64,000 bases of DNA from Halalkalicoccus paucihalophilus (GTDB lineage Archaea; Halobacteriota; Halobacteria; Halobacteriales; Halalkalicoccaceae). Below the pieces are notes generated by a model. The model had not been told where the DNA came from, did not search any database, and saw only the letters and a program-made list of their open reading frames with translations. The stretch is from contig NZ_LTAZ01000004.1 in the NCBI RefSeq assembly GCF_001593955.1, positions 186,001 to 250,000 on the forward strand, in the 5' to 3' direction. Below, one piece after another: positions 15,397 to 23,611 of this stretch. Each line of letters starts with the position of its first letter. The stretch's first letter is position 1. Made by a program: the position numbers and the translations under genes.

Positions 15397-17154
15397 ATGA
15401 CCCGTATGACCGAATACTTCGAGGTTCACGGGCGCGACGGGGTCGCCCGCCTCGGCGAGGTGCGTCTCGCCGACCCCCTCACTACCCCGGCGCTCGCGGA
15501 CGAGTACGTCGAGGACGCGGGCAGCCTCTGGTCGGAGGACCGTGAGTTGCCCGAGGGTCGCGAGGATCGCGTGACGGTCCTTCCCCACAGGGCCTTCCCG
15601 AGCGGCACCGACGAGGAGGTTGAGGAGGCCTTCGCGGTCTCACAGCCCGACGTCGAGTACCCGAGCGCCGCGGTTGTCTCGCCCACGACCGCCACGAACC
15701 ACGACACCGACGCCTACGTCCTCTCGACCGCACAGGGGAGCGTCGGCCACGCCAGCGCGCTCCGCGACGAAATCGTCGCGATTCGAGAGGTGATCCCCGC
15801 CGACACCGCACTCTACCTCTCGGGCGTCGCGACGCCCCGAAACGCCGCACTGCTGGCCTACATCGGCGTCGACCTGCTCGATTCGCATCGTGCGGTCGTA
15901 AAGGGCACCCAGGGCAAGTATCTCACGAGCGAGGACGAGCAGTTCCTCTCGGATCTGGAGGAACTGCCGTGTGCCTGTGCGGCCTGTCAGCGCCCGATCG
16001 AGGAGTTCACCCGCGAGGACTGTGTCGAACACAACGAGAACGCCCTCAGGGCCGAACTCGCGACCGTGCGCGAACGGATCCGCGCGGGGCGATTGCGCGA
16101 TTACGTCGAGGGCCAGGCCCGCCACGCACCGTGGCTGACCGCTCTCTTCCGGGAGTTCGACGACGAATGGAGTTACGTGGAGGAACGGACTCCGATCTAC
16201 CGCACCAGTGAAATCAGCGCGACGACCGACGACACCCTCCGACGGGTCGAGATCCAGCGCTTCGCCGACCGGGTCACGTCGAGATACCGAAACCGGTTCG
16301 ACAACCCGCTCGTGCTGGTGCCGTGTTCGGCCACGAAACCTTACAGCGAGTCCCAGAGCCACGGCCAGTTCCACGACGCGATCCAGTACCGGGCCCATCT
16401 GGTCTCGATGACCTCGCCGATCGGCGTGGTTCCCCAGGAACTCGAGACGACCTACCCCGCCCAGCACTACGACACCGCCGTTACGGGAAGGTGGACTGAA
16501 ACCGAGATCGCATTCGTCGCCCGCGTCCTGCGGCGGTATCTCGAACGGAACGAGTATCCGAGAATCATCGCCCACCTGCCCGAGGACTACCGCGAGATCA
16601 CAGAGCGCGTCGAGCCCCATATCGACACGGGAATCGAGTACACCGTCGAGGACCACCCAACCACCACCGATTCGATCGCGAACCTGATGCGGACCCTCGA
16701 CGGCGAACTCAAGTACGGCAAGCGAGAGCGCCAGCACAACACGGTGAAAGCGATCGCGGACTACCAGTTCGGCGAGGGTGCGGGCGAGGAACTCTTCGAT
16801 GACCTCTCGATCCAGAGCCGGTACCCGAAGTTCCGCGCACACACCCAAGAGGGCGAGCAGCTGGCGGCGATGGTACCCCAGTACGGAACGCTGGCGCTGA
16901 CGCTCGCGGGCGCCCGGCGGTGGATCGAGAGCGACGTCCCCACCAAGCGCGTCGAGATCGACGGGTTCGTCCCGCACGGAAACGTCCTCGCACCGGGCGT
17001 CCTGGAGGCCGACGAGACCATTCGCACGGGCGACGAGGTCGTCGTCGAGGGTCCGAAGGCCTTTGCGGTCGGACGCGCGGAGATGTTCGGCCGCGAGATG
17101 GCAGAGAGCACTCGGGGGGTGGCGGTCGACGTCCGCCACGTCGAGGAGCAATAA
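15397..17154 (+). CDS. arcS: Archaeosine synthase ArcS
   Basis: This 585-residue protein combines a degenerate TGT-like N-terminal domain, a cysteine cluster CACAACQRP at 192-200, the ArcS signature PCSATKPYSESQSH at 309-322 and a C-terminal PUA RNA-binding domain (about 505-580). ArcS attaches lysine to preQ0-15 in tRNA, and RaSEA then converts the adduct to archaeosine. It is a paralogue of TgtA and in many haloarchaea sits beside it, but here the cassette intervenes. ATGs at 15397 and 15406 are both possible starts. The PUA domain would bind the tRNA acceptor stem. Assignment is secure. Confidence 0.93.
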   Translation: MTRMTEYFEVHGRDGVARLGEVRLADPLTTPALADEYVEDAGSLWSEDRELPEGREDRVTVLPHRAFPSGTDEEVEEAFAVSQPDVEYPSAAVVSPTTATNHDTDAYVLSTAQGSVGHASALRDEIVAIREVIPADTALYLSGVATPRNAALLAYIGVDLLDSHRAVVKGTQGKYLTSEDEQFLSDLEELPCACAACQRPIEEFTREDCVEHNENALRAELATVRERIRAGRLRDYVEGQARHAPWLTALFREFDDEWSYVEERTPIYRTSEISATTDDTLRRVEIQRFADRVTSRYRNRFDNPLVLVPCSATKPYSESQSHGQFHDAIQYRAHLVSMTSPIGVVPQELETTYPAQHYDTAVTGRWTETEIAFVARVLRRYLERNEYPRIIAHLPEDYREITERVEPHIDTGIEYTVEDHPTTTDSIANLMRTLDGELKYGKRERQHNTVKAIADYQFGEGAGEELFDDLSIQSRYPKFRAHTQEGEQLAAMVPQYGTLALTLAGARRWIESDVPTKRVEIDGFVPHGNVLAPGVLEADETIRTGDEVVVEGPKAFAVGRAEMFGREMAESTRGVAVDVRHVEEQ

Positions 17155-17269
17155 CGTTTCTCCGTGCTCTGTCCAGTGGTGGACTATCCGTTCTAGTTCC
17201 CGTTATCGGGGCCGATCGGACGAAAACGGCCAAAAAAAAACATAGCGACCGCCGAAGAACGGAACGACC

Positions 17270-17735
17270 ATGCACCGCCGTCACCTCTGTAAGGCGTCTC
17301 TTGTCGGAGTAGCCCTCTCCCTCGGCGGGTGTTTGGGACGGTTCGACGGCGGGTCCTCTGACGGGGTCGAGACGCCCGAACCGGTGACTGAGGTCGGCTT
17401 CGAGTTCTCGGACGGAAGCGACGAACGTTCGCAGGACGATCCTATGATCGAGGTCAACGTCGAGGAAGAGAGCGCCACGGTAACCGGGACGCTCCGGGTC
17501 GTGCAACGAGGCGATCCTCGATGAGATCACTTCCGACGACGGTTCCGATACGGTGACCGTCGTCGTGACGTGGGTCGATACGAGCGACGAGGACGAGGTG
17601 TGTACCGACGGCCTCAGTTCGGACGACTACGAGGTCCGTCTCGAGTTCGAGTCGCTCCCGTCGGCGATAACCGCGATCGAACGCGATTATCAGGACGAGG
17701 AGTACGCGACGACCACGGAGATCGACACGGATTGA
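17270..17735 (+). pseudogene. Haloarchaeal lipoprotein gene split by a frameshift
   Basis: The first frame from ATG 17270 encodes an N-terminal signal with lipobox GGC (LSLGGCLG) and a beta-rich domain reaching TVTGTLRVV, then stops at 17522. From TGC 17502 the +1 frame continues sensibly (CNEAILDEITSDD, then DTVTVVVTWVDTSDEDEVC) to TGA 17733. Joining the frames gives a lipoprotein of about 155 residues with paired cysteines, so one extra base or two missing bases near 17501 explains the break. It may be a sequencing error or a recent mutation. A run of nine A bases at 17232-17240 precedes it. The second half also has its own ATG at 17553. Function is unknown. Confidence 0.65.
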
Positions 17736-17811
17736 GCGATCACCGGTATCGACGGCGTCGTCACTGACCGCCGTCGGACAGGTCTTTATCCCATGCGTCC
17801 CATGCGCCTCC

Positions 17812-18195
17812 ATGGACGAGATTACGCTGGCGGTACCCCGAGAACTCGGCGAGACCCTGCCCGAGGACAGCGACGAGACGCTGATGGCAATGGGACGCGA
17901 GATCGACCAGTACGAGGGCTACATCAACGCGGCCATCGCCGAGGGGGAAAGCGAGGCCGCGAGCGCCGCCGCCGATGTACTCGATCGGATCGAGGAGCGC
18001 TGGGAGCAGTACGACGGGCTCATCGCCGAACTCCGGGCGTGGGGCCAGTCGTCGATCTACGCGGAGGTGTGGTGTGACTTCCAGTACGCGCTGATCCAGC
18101 AACTGTACGACCACGAGGAGCTGGCGGACGCGCTCGATCAGGAGCGCCACGCCCGGCTCGTGGACGACGGCATCCGGTTGAGCGACGCGGTATGA
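17812..18195 (+). CDS. Conserved haloarchaeal hypothetical protein, all-helical
   Basis: This 127-residue protein is acidic and predicted to be mainly helical (DETLMAMGREIDQYEGYINAA, then SAAADVLDRIEERWEQYDGL). The C-terminal part DFQYALIQQLYDHEELADAL resembles a helical hairpin. No catalytic motif, signal or membrane segment is visible. Its stop overlaps the start of the next membrane-protein gene by four bases, so they are probably translated together. No family is recognised. Confidence 0.65.
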   Translation: MDEITLAVPRELGETLPEDSDETLMAMGREIDQYEGYINAAIAEGESEAASAAADVLDRIEERWEQYDGLIAELRAWGQSSIYAEVWCDFQYALIQQLYDHEELADALDQERHARLVDDGIRLSDAV

Positions 18196-18629
18196 GCGAC
18201 GAGGACCCGGCCTACGCCCGACGGCCCCGCACCGAGGGCGGGAGGGCGCGAGCGATAGACGGCGGGGCGGTCGCCGCCGGGCTCTGTTTCGGCGTCTTCG
18301 CCGTCTTCGTCTCGACCGCCGGGCCGCTCTCGGCCGGGTTTCGCCTCTCGTTTACCGCGCTCTGTCTGTTCTGTGGCGGCCTCGTGGCGGGCTATCTGAC
18401 CCACACGAGCTCGAGCGGCGCGGTCCAAGGCGTCGCGGTCGTCCTCGGTACGGCGGGGCTGATGGTCGCCGTCTCGGTGTCGATGACCTATGGGATCGGT
18501 TCGCTCTCGCGGGTCCCGCTCGTCCTCGCCTACGAGACGCTCTCCACGGCCGCGTTCGTCGCGTTCGGACTGCTCGCACTGTGTTTCGGTGCGCTCAGCG
18601 GCGAACTCGGGGTCCGTCTCAGGGGATAG
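18192..18629 (+). CDS. Four-helix membrane protein of unknown function
   Basis: This 145-residue protein has a basic cytoplasmic N-terminus (YARRPRTEGGRAR) and four hydrophobic segments at roughly 29-46, 50-70, 77-98 and 108-135. The Gly/Ala-rich helices resemble small haloarchaeal membrane proteins of the DUF5518 kind, though that match is uncertain. It overlaps the preceding helical protein gene through ATGA, suggesting the two act together. No enzymatic motif is present. Confidence 0.6.
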   Translation: MSDEDPAYARRPRTEGGRARAIDGGAVAAGLCFGVFAVFVSTAGPLSAGFRLSFTALCLFCGGLVAGYLTHTSSSGAVQGVAVVLGTAGLMVAVSVSMTYGIGSLSRVPLVLAYETLSTAAFVAFGLLALCFGALSGELGVRLRG

Positions 18630-18695
18630 CCCCGCGGCACGGGGCGTCGCCGCCCGACGGCCGGCATTTATACCCTCGGCGTCCCTGCTTCGGGT

Positions 18696-18983
18696 ATGAA
18701 CCTCGAGCTGCGCTCCTTTGCGACGTTCCGGGAGGCGATGGGCCAGAAGACGATCGAACGCGAGTACGAAGAGGGCGCCACCGTGGGAGCGGTCCTCGCG
18801 GATCTCGAATCGGAGTTCGACGGGCTGGAGGGGCGACTGCTCGACGACGACGGCGAGATCCAGCCACAGCTGTCGATCCTGAAGAACGGTCGGGACGTGA
18901 CCCACGCACAGGGCCCCGAGACACCGCTCGAGGCGGGCGATACGGTGAGCCTCTTCCCGCCGGTCGCCGGAGGGTCCGCGTGA
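18696..18983 (+). CDS. Ubiquitin-like small archaeal modifier protein (MoaD/SAMP type) with GGSA tail
   Basis: This 95-residue beta-grasp protein matches MoaD/SAMP1: FATFREAMGQKTI near 8-20, GATVGAVLADLESEFDGLE, SILKNGRDV and the terminal LFPPVAGG. SAMPs are adenylated by UbaA at a C-terminal diglycine and either conjugated to proteins or used in sulfur transfer for molybdopterin and tRNA thiolation. The chain ends GGSA rather than GG, so two residues would need removal, for example by a JAMM-type protease. A TATA element (TTTATACC, 18666-18673) fits a leaderless start. Its stop overlaps GTG 18980 of the next gene. Family call is strong; processing is inferred. Confidence 0.85.
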   Translation: MNLELRSFATFREAMGQKTIEREYEEGATVGAVLADLESEFDGLEGRLLDDDGEIQPQLSILKNGRDVTHAQGPETPLEAGDTVSLFPPVAGGSA

Positions 18984-19234
18984 GGGTAGAACGCTCCTTT
19001 CGGGGAATCAGCCAGCGACTCGCCCGCCACTACCTCTCGAACCTCGGGGGCGAGGAGGAGAGTGACGACCGGGTCGTCGGCGAGGGCTGGGAGGCCGACC
19101 TCTCCTCACGGAAGGTCTCGATCGGTCCCAGCATGTCGTTGACGGAGGTGACGGTCGTCTTCGAGGGAGAGGAGGAGGTCCTCGAACCGCTGATCGAGGA
19201 CTTCGCCCAGAAGGCGATGCGTGCGGGCGGATGA
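18980..19234 (+). CDS. Small protein ending in diglycine, coupled to the SAMP gene
   Basis: This 84-residue protein starts at GTG 18980, overlapping the SAMP stop (GTGA), and its own stop overlaps the next ATG. It begins VRVERSFRGISQRLARHYL, has a beta-rich middle (GWEADLSSRKVSIG, then SLTEVTVVFEGEE) and ends EDFAQKAMRAGG. The free C-terminal GG is striking beside a modifier whose own GG is capped by SA. It is not clearly a beta-grasp protein. It may be a partner of the modifier or a conserved molybdopterin-pathway accessory. No family is confidently recognised. Confidence 0.6.
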   Translation: MRVERSFRGISQRLARHYLSNLGGEEESDDRVVGEGWEADLSSRKVSIGPSMSLTEVTVVFEGEEEVLEPLIEDFAQKAMRAGG

Positions 19235-19590
19235 GCCACCCGATCGACGGACAGGTGGTGTTGCTCGCTGCCGCGAAGGCGAGCGTTCCCGGCAGTCGGT
19301 TGCCCGAACTGCTCGAACGGGCTCAGGAAAAACTGGGTCCCGAACTCGAGGCCTACCGGCGGCGCTACGAGCTCGCCGTCGAGACCGACGACGCCTGCTG
19401 TTTTTTCGTTCCGGCTGACCACTGGGAAACGGTGGGTTCGGACCTCGGACTGGAGCGTCGCGAGTACCGCGCGATCCGGCGGACCCACGAGGAGCAACTG
19501 AAACGTCTCGGAAAGCGTGAGGGGCGACGCGAGGAGTTCGAGACGGCGCTCGAGGTGCGTTCTGCGGCCGTCATTGGGCGGGCGAACTGA
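19231..19590 (+). CDS. Conserved hypothetical protein in the SAMP operon
   Basis: This 119-residue protein overlaps the previous gene by four bases, making a three-gene coupled operon with the small modifier. The sequence has a helical N-terminus (LPELLERAQEKLGPELEAYRRRYE), a CCFFVP strand and a charged C-terminal helix rich in Arg, Lys and Glu. No signal, membrane span or catalytic motif is seen. The operon suggests a part in modifier or sulfur-carrier function, but nothing in the chain shows what it does. Confidence 0.6.
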   Translation: MSHPIDGQVVLLAAAKASVPGSRLPELLERAQEKLGPELEAYRRRYELAVETDDACCFFVPADHWETVGSDLGLERREYRAIRRTHEEQLKRLGKREGRREEFETALEVRSAAVIGRAN

Positions 19591-19624
19591 AAGCCGTTTA
19601 GTCCTCGGTGTCCTATGCCCGTCA

Positions 19625-21424
19625 GTGACCGACGACACGCTCGACGATTTCTTCGATGCGATGCAGGAACTCGGCCAGCCGGTCCTCACCGCCGAGGAGT
19701 TCGCTCGCGCCCGCGAGTGTACCCAGGAGAAGGCCGACCGCCGGCTCACGGAGTTCGCCGAGGCCGGGCTGGTGGGACGGCGGGACGTCGAACGCGATCC
19801 CGTGATCTGGTACCCCAAGGAGTGGGACCAGCAGGCGGGGCGCGAACGGGTCGTCACCTTCCCGAACCGCCGCGAACTCGTCGTCTCGCATCCCGAGCAG
19901 TTCACGCGCGCTCGGCTCTCGACGTTCGCCTACCTCGTCGATTCGAACGGATCGGGCGATTCCATCTACCGTATCCGCGAGGAGGACGTCTGGGGAGCAC
20001 CGTACGACGATCTGGCTGACCTGCTTCTCGCCCTCCGACGGGTGACCGGCGAGCGCCTGGAGGATTTAGAGGAGTGGATCACGAGCCAGTGGAAGCGCGC
20101 CCGGCAGTTCGTTCTTCGGACCCACGAGGACGGGTACACCGTCCTCGAGGCCGACAGCGAGAGCCTGATGGGCAACGTCGCCCGACAGGCCCTCGGCGAG
20201 GAGCAGCTTCACGCGCCCATCTCGGATACCGAGAGCTGGGTGCGCGAGGGCAGCGAGGGCGAGATCAAGCGAATCCTCTACGACGAGGGCTACCCCGTCC
20301 GGGACGCCCGCGACCTCGATACGGGCGACCACCTCGAGATCGACCTCGCGCTCGAACTCCGGGACTACCAGCGCGAGTGGGTCGACCGGTTCGTCGAGCG
20401 GAAGGCGGGCGTCCTCGTGGGGCCGCCCGGTAGCGGCAAGACGGTCGCTGGCATAGGTGCGATGGCCACCGTCGGCGGCGAGACTCTCATTTTGGTCCCC
20501 TCCCGCGAACTCGCGGCCCAATGGCGCGAGTCGCTGCTTGAATCGACCTCGCTTTCGGCGAGCCAGATCGGCGAGTATCACGGAGGTCGAAAGGAGATCC
20601 GACCCGTGACGATCGCGACCTACCAGACCGCGGGCATGGATCGCCACAGACGGCTGTTCGACGAACGCCGCTGGGGACTGATCGTCTACGACGAATGTCA
20701 CCACATCCCCGCGCCGATCTTCCGACAGAGCGCGGACCTCCAGTCGAAACACCGGCTCGGGCTGTCAGCGACGCCCGTCAGGGAAAGCGACGACGAGGTC
20801 GAGATCTTCACGCTGATCGGCCCGCCCATCGGTACGGACTGGTCGGCGCTGTTCGAGGCGGGCTACGTGATGGAACCGGACGTCGAGATCCGCTACGTCC
20901 CGTGGGCGAGCGAGGCCGCCGAATCGGAGTACGCCAGCGCGCTGGGTCACGAGCGCCGACAGGTCGCCGCCGCCAACCCCGCGAAACTCGACGAGATCCG
21001 CCGCCTGCTCGATTCCCACGAGGGCGAACAGGTGTTGCTCTTCGTCGACTGGCTCGAACAGGGCGAGGAGTACGCCGAGGCGCTCGATATCCCCTTCCTG
21101 AGCGGCGAGACACGCTACGCGGAACGCGAGCGTCTGCTCTCGGAATTCCGCCACGGCACCCGCGACACCCTGCTGGTCTCGCGAGTGGGCGACGAGGGGA
21201 TCGACCTGCCGGCGGCGACCGTCGCTATCGTCGCGAGCGGACTCGGCGGCTCCCGGCGTCAGGGTGCTCAGCGCGTGGGTCGGACGATGCGTCCGGTGGG
21301 GGGTGCGCAGGTATACATGCTCGCGACCCGCGGCACCGAGGAAGAGGAGTTCGTCCGCGGACAGCTCAGACACCTCCAGAACAAGGGCGTGAACGTCCTT
21401 GAACGCGAGGCCGAAACCGCCTGA
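19625..21424 (+). CDS. XPB/Rad25-family SF2 DNA helicase
   Basis: This 599-residue helicase has Walker A GPPGSGKT at 266-273, motif Ia VPSRELAAQW, a DECH Walker B at 356-359, motif III GLSATPVRES and motif VI QRVGRTMRP near the end. The first 240 residues form a winged-helix-like region plus a damage-recognition-type domain, as in archaeal XPB. It should unwind or remodel damaged or promoter DNA with ATP. GTG 19625 is taken as the start because it follows a promoter-like GTTTAGTCC stretch; upstream codons overlap the preceding gene. It is monocistronic, and no Bax1 nuclease gene follows. Confidence 0.87.
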   Translation: MTDDTLDDFFDAMQELGQPVLTAEEFARARECTQEKADRRLTEFAEAGLVGRRDVERDPVIWYPKEWDQQAGRERVVTFPNRRELVVSHPEQFTRARLSTFAYLVDSNGSGDSIYRIREEDVWGAPYDDLADLLLALRRVTGERLEDLEEWITSQWKRARQFVLRTHEDGYTVLEADSESLMGNVARQALGEEQLHAPISDTESWVREGSEGEIKRILYDEGYPVRDARDLDTGDHLEIDLALELRDYQREWVDRFVERKAGVLVGPPGSGKTVAGIGAMATVGGETLILVPSRELAAQWRESLLESTSLSASQIGEYHGGRKEIRPVTIATYQTAGMDRHRRLFDERRWGLIVYDECHHIPAPIFRQSADLQSKHRLGLSATPVRESDDEVEIFTLIGPPIGTDWSALFEAGYVMEPDVEIRYVPWASEAAESEYASALGHERRQVAAANPAKLDEIRRLLDSHEGEQVLLFVDWLEQGEEYAEALDIPFLSGETRYAERERLLSEFRHGTRDTLLVSRVGDEGIDLPAATVAIVASGLGGSRRQGAQRVGRTMRPVGGAQVYMLATRGTEEEEFVRGQLRHLQNKGVNVLEREAETA

Positions 21425-21469
21425 ACCGTATCGCACACGTTTTACTCGCGAGCGTGCAACCACGAGTCG

Positions 21470-23611
21470 ATGTTCGATCCCGCAGTGGCCGTCGGATTCC
21501 TCCACGCTGGCGACCTCTCCGCCGAGCAGCGGGCCGCCCTGGAGTGGTGTCGAGCCGTCGCCCCGTTCGTCGAGACGGTTTCGATTCCCGAAATCGCCGC
21601 CGGCACCGCCGATCTCGACCGCTACGACGTCTGTTGGTGGCACCGCGCCGCGCCGCTCGACGACCTCGGTGCTTCCACGGCGGACGCCGGTCCGGCCCTG
21701 CGGTCGTATCTCGAACGCGGCGGTGGACTCCTGCTCAGCCTGCGGGCGCTCTCGGCGGTTGACCCCCTCGAAATCGACCCCGTCGCCCCCGATCTGACGG
21801 GAGTCGAGGAGAGCGGGGAGCCGATTGGTTATCTGGCGAAGTCGATCTACGCCGACGACCCGCCGTTCGCGGCCTTCGACGACCTCCGGATCCACACCTG
21901 CGAGCCCGGTCAGGAGGTTCCATACGCCCGCTACGAGCGCGTTCTCCCCGAACGAGGGGAGGCACTCGCGGCGACGGTCGACGGTGGCATGGACCGATTT
22001 CACGGGCTGTCGCTCGTCTCGTGGTCGGTCGGGGACGGGTCGGTGGTGGGCGCGGGGAGCACGCTCGCGTTCGACGGCCCCGCCGACGGTATCTGTGCGA
22101 GCAACCGCTCGCAGTTCGTCGGATCGCTCCTCTCGGGGCTGGCCGAAGGTGCACGTCTCGGCGTTTCCGATCCCCGCTCGGTGTCGGGACTCACGGCGAT
22201 GCGCGAGCGCCTCGCGGCGGACCCGCTGCGCCCGCAGTACCACCTCACGCCGCCGGCGAACTGGCTCAACGACCCCAACGGGATCATCGAGTGGGACGAC
22301 CGCTATCACGTCTTCTACCAGTACAACCCCGCGGGCCCGATGCACGGGACGATTCACTGGGGCCACGCGGTGAGTGACGACCTCGTCCACTGGGAGGACG
22401 AACCGGTCGCGCTGACCCCCTCGCCCGACGGTCCCGACCGCGACGGCTGCTGGTCGGGCTGTGCGGTCGAGAACGACGGTACGGCGACGGTCTTCTACAC
22501 TGGCGGGCGAGGCCCCGTCCAACTGCCCTGCCGGGCGGACGCGGCCGATCCTGGCCTCCGGCGGTGGAACAAGGACCCGAGCAACCCGGTGATCGAGCAG
22601 GTGCCCGAGGGTGTCGTCGGCTCGGACCACTGGGAGGCGGAGTTCCGCGACCACTGTATCTGGTTCGCCGACGGGCTGTGGCACCATCTGATCGGCTCCG
22701 GGTTACGGGACGTCGGCGGGGCGGTGTTCTACTACACCTCCGCGGACCTCCGCGAGTGGGAGTACGTCGGCCCGCTGCTGGTCGGCGACGGCGAGACCGG
22801 CGGGATGTGGGAGTGTCCCGAACTGCTCGAACTCGGCGAGCGTGACCTGCTTCACGTCTCGAACTACGAGGACGTACTCTACTTCCTCGGGGAGTTCCGG
22901 GACGGCGAGTTCCACGCCGACCGGCGAGGACTGCTCGATCACGGCGACCTCTACGCCCCCCAGTCGCTGTTCGGCGAGGAGCGCTACGTGCTGTGGGGCT
23001 GGATCCCCGAACTCCGCGACGAGCGCGCCCAGTGGGACGCCGGCTGGTCGGGCACCCTCTCGATCCCGCGGGAACTCGCCGTCGAAAACGACCAGCTACG
23101 CCAGCGTCCCGCCCCCGAACTCGAGACGCTCCGGCGCTCCCACGCCCGCCACGTCGGCCTCGACGTCGAGAACGGTTCGCAGAAACTCGACGTCCGCGGG
23201 CGGGCGATCGAACTCCGGGCGAGAGTCCACGCCGACGCGAGCGAGGCCGGTTTCGGCGTGTTCGAATCGCCCGACTGCGTCGAGCGCACGCGGATCGCGG
23301 TAGAGGGCGACCGGCTGGTCGTCCACCGTGAGGACTCGAGCCTCGCGTCGTCGTCGGTCGACCCCCGCGAACTCCCGATCGACGACCTCGAACGCCCGCT
23401 CGATCTTCGAGTCTTTCTCGACGGCTCCGTTCTGGAGGTGTTCGTCAACGGGCGTCGCACCCTCTCGACGCGGGTGTATCCCACCCGACCCGACAGCGAC
23501 GGGCTCTCGGTCTACGCACACGAGGGATCGGTGCGCTTCGAGGAACTCGAGATCTGGACGCTCGGGTCGGCGTGGAACGCTACCGAGCGCGGGCCGATAC
23601 CGGATCAGTAG
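21470..23611 (+). CDS. GH32 fructan hydrolase with an N-terminal ThuA/GATase-like domain
   Basis: This 713-residue protein is a fusion. Residues 250-713 form a GH32 five-bladed propeller plus beta-sandwich, with the nucleophile in WLNDPNG (D268), FRD at 392-394 and acid/base Glu448 in MWECPEL. Such enzymes release fructose from sucrose, inulin or levan. Residues 1-235 look like an alpha/beta domain of the ThuA or glutamine-amidotransferase fold (YDVCWWHRAAPLDD, LERGGGLLLSLRAL). No signal peptide is present, so it is probably cytoplasmic. It converges on the GH68 fructosyltransferase with a 7-base overlap. The role of the extra domain is unknown; it may bind sugar. Confidence 0.85.
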   Translation: MFDPAVAVGFLHAGDLSAEQRAALEWCRAVAPFVETVSIPEIAAGTADLDRYDVCWWHRAAPLDDLGASTADAGPALRSYLERGGGLLLSLRALSAVDPLEIDPVAPDLTGVEESGEPIGYLAKSIYADDPPFAAFDDLRIHTCEPGQEVPYARYERVLPERGEALAATVDGGMDRFHGLSLVSWSVGDGSVVGAGSTLAFDGPADGICASNRSQFVGSLLSGLAEGARLGVSDPRSVSGLTAMRERLAADPLRPQYHLTPPANWLNDPNGIIEWDDRYHVFYQYNPAGPMHGTIHWGHAVSDDLVHWEDEPVALTPSPDGPDRDGCWSGCAVENDGTATVFYTGGRGPVQLPCRADAADPGLRRWNKDPSNPVIEQVPEGVVGSDHWEAEFRDHCIWFADGLWHHLIGSGLRDVGGAVFYYTSADLREWEYVGPLLVGDGETGGMWECPELLELGERDLLHVSNYEDVLYFLGEFRDGEFHADRRGLLDHGDLYAPQSLFGEERYVLWGWIPELRDERAQWDAGWSGTLSIPRELAVENDQLRQRPAPELETLRRSHARHVGLDVENGSQKLDVRGRAIELRARVHADASEAGFGVFESPDCVERTRIAVEGDRLVVHREDSSLASSSVDPRELPIDDLERPLDLRVFLDGSVLEVFVNGRRTLSTRVYPTRPDSDGLSVYAHEGSVRFEELEIWTLGSAWNATERGPIPDQ

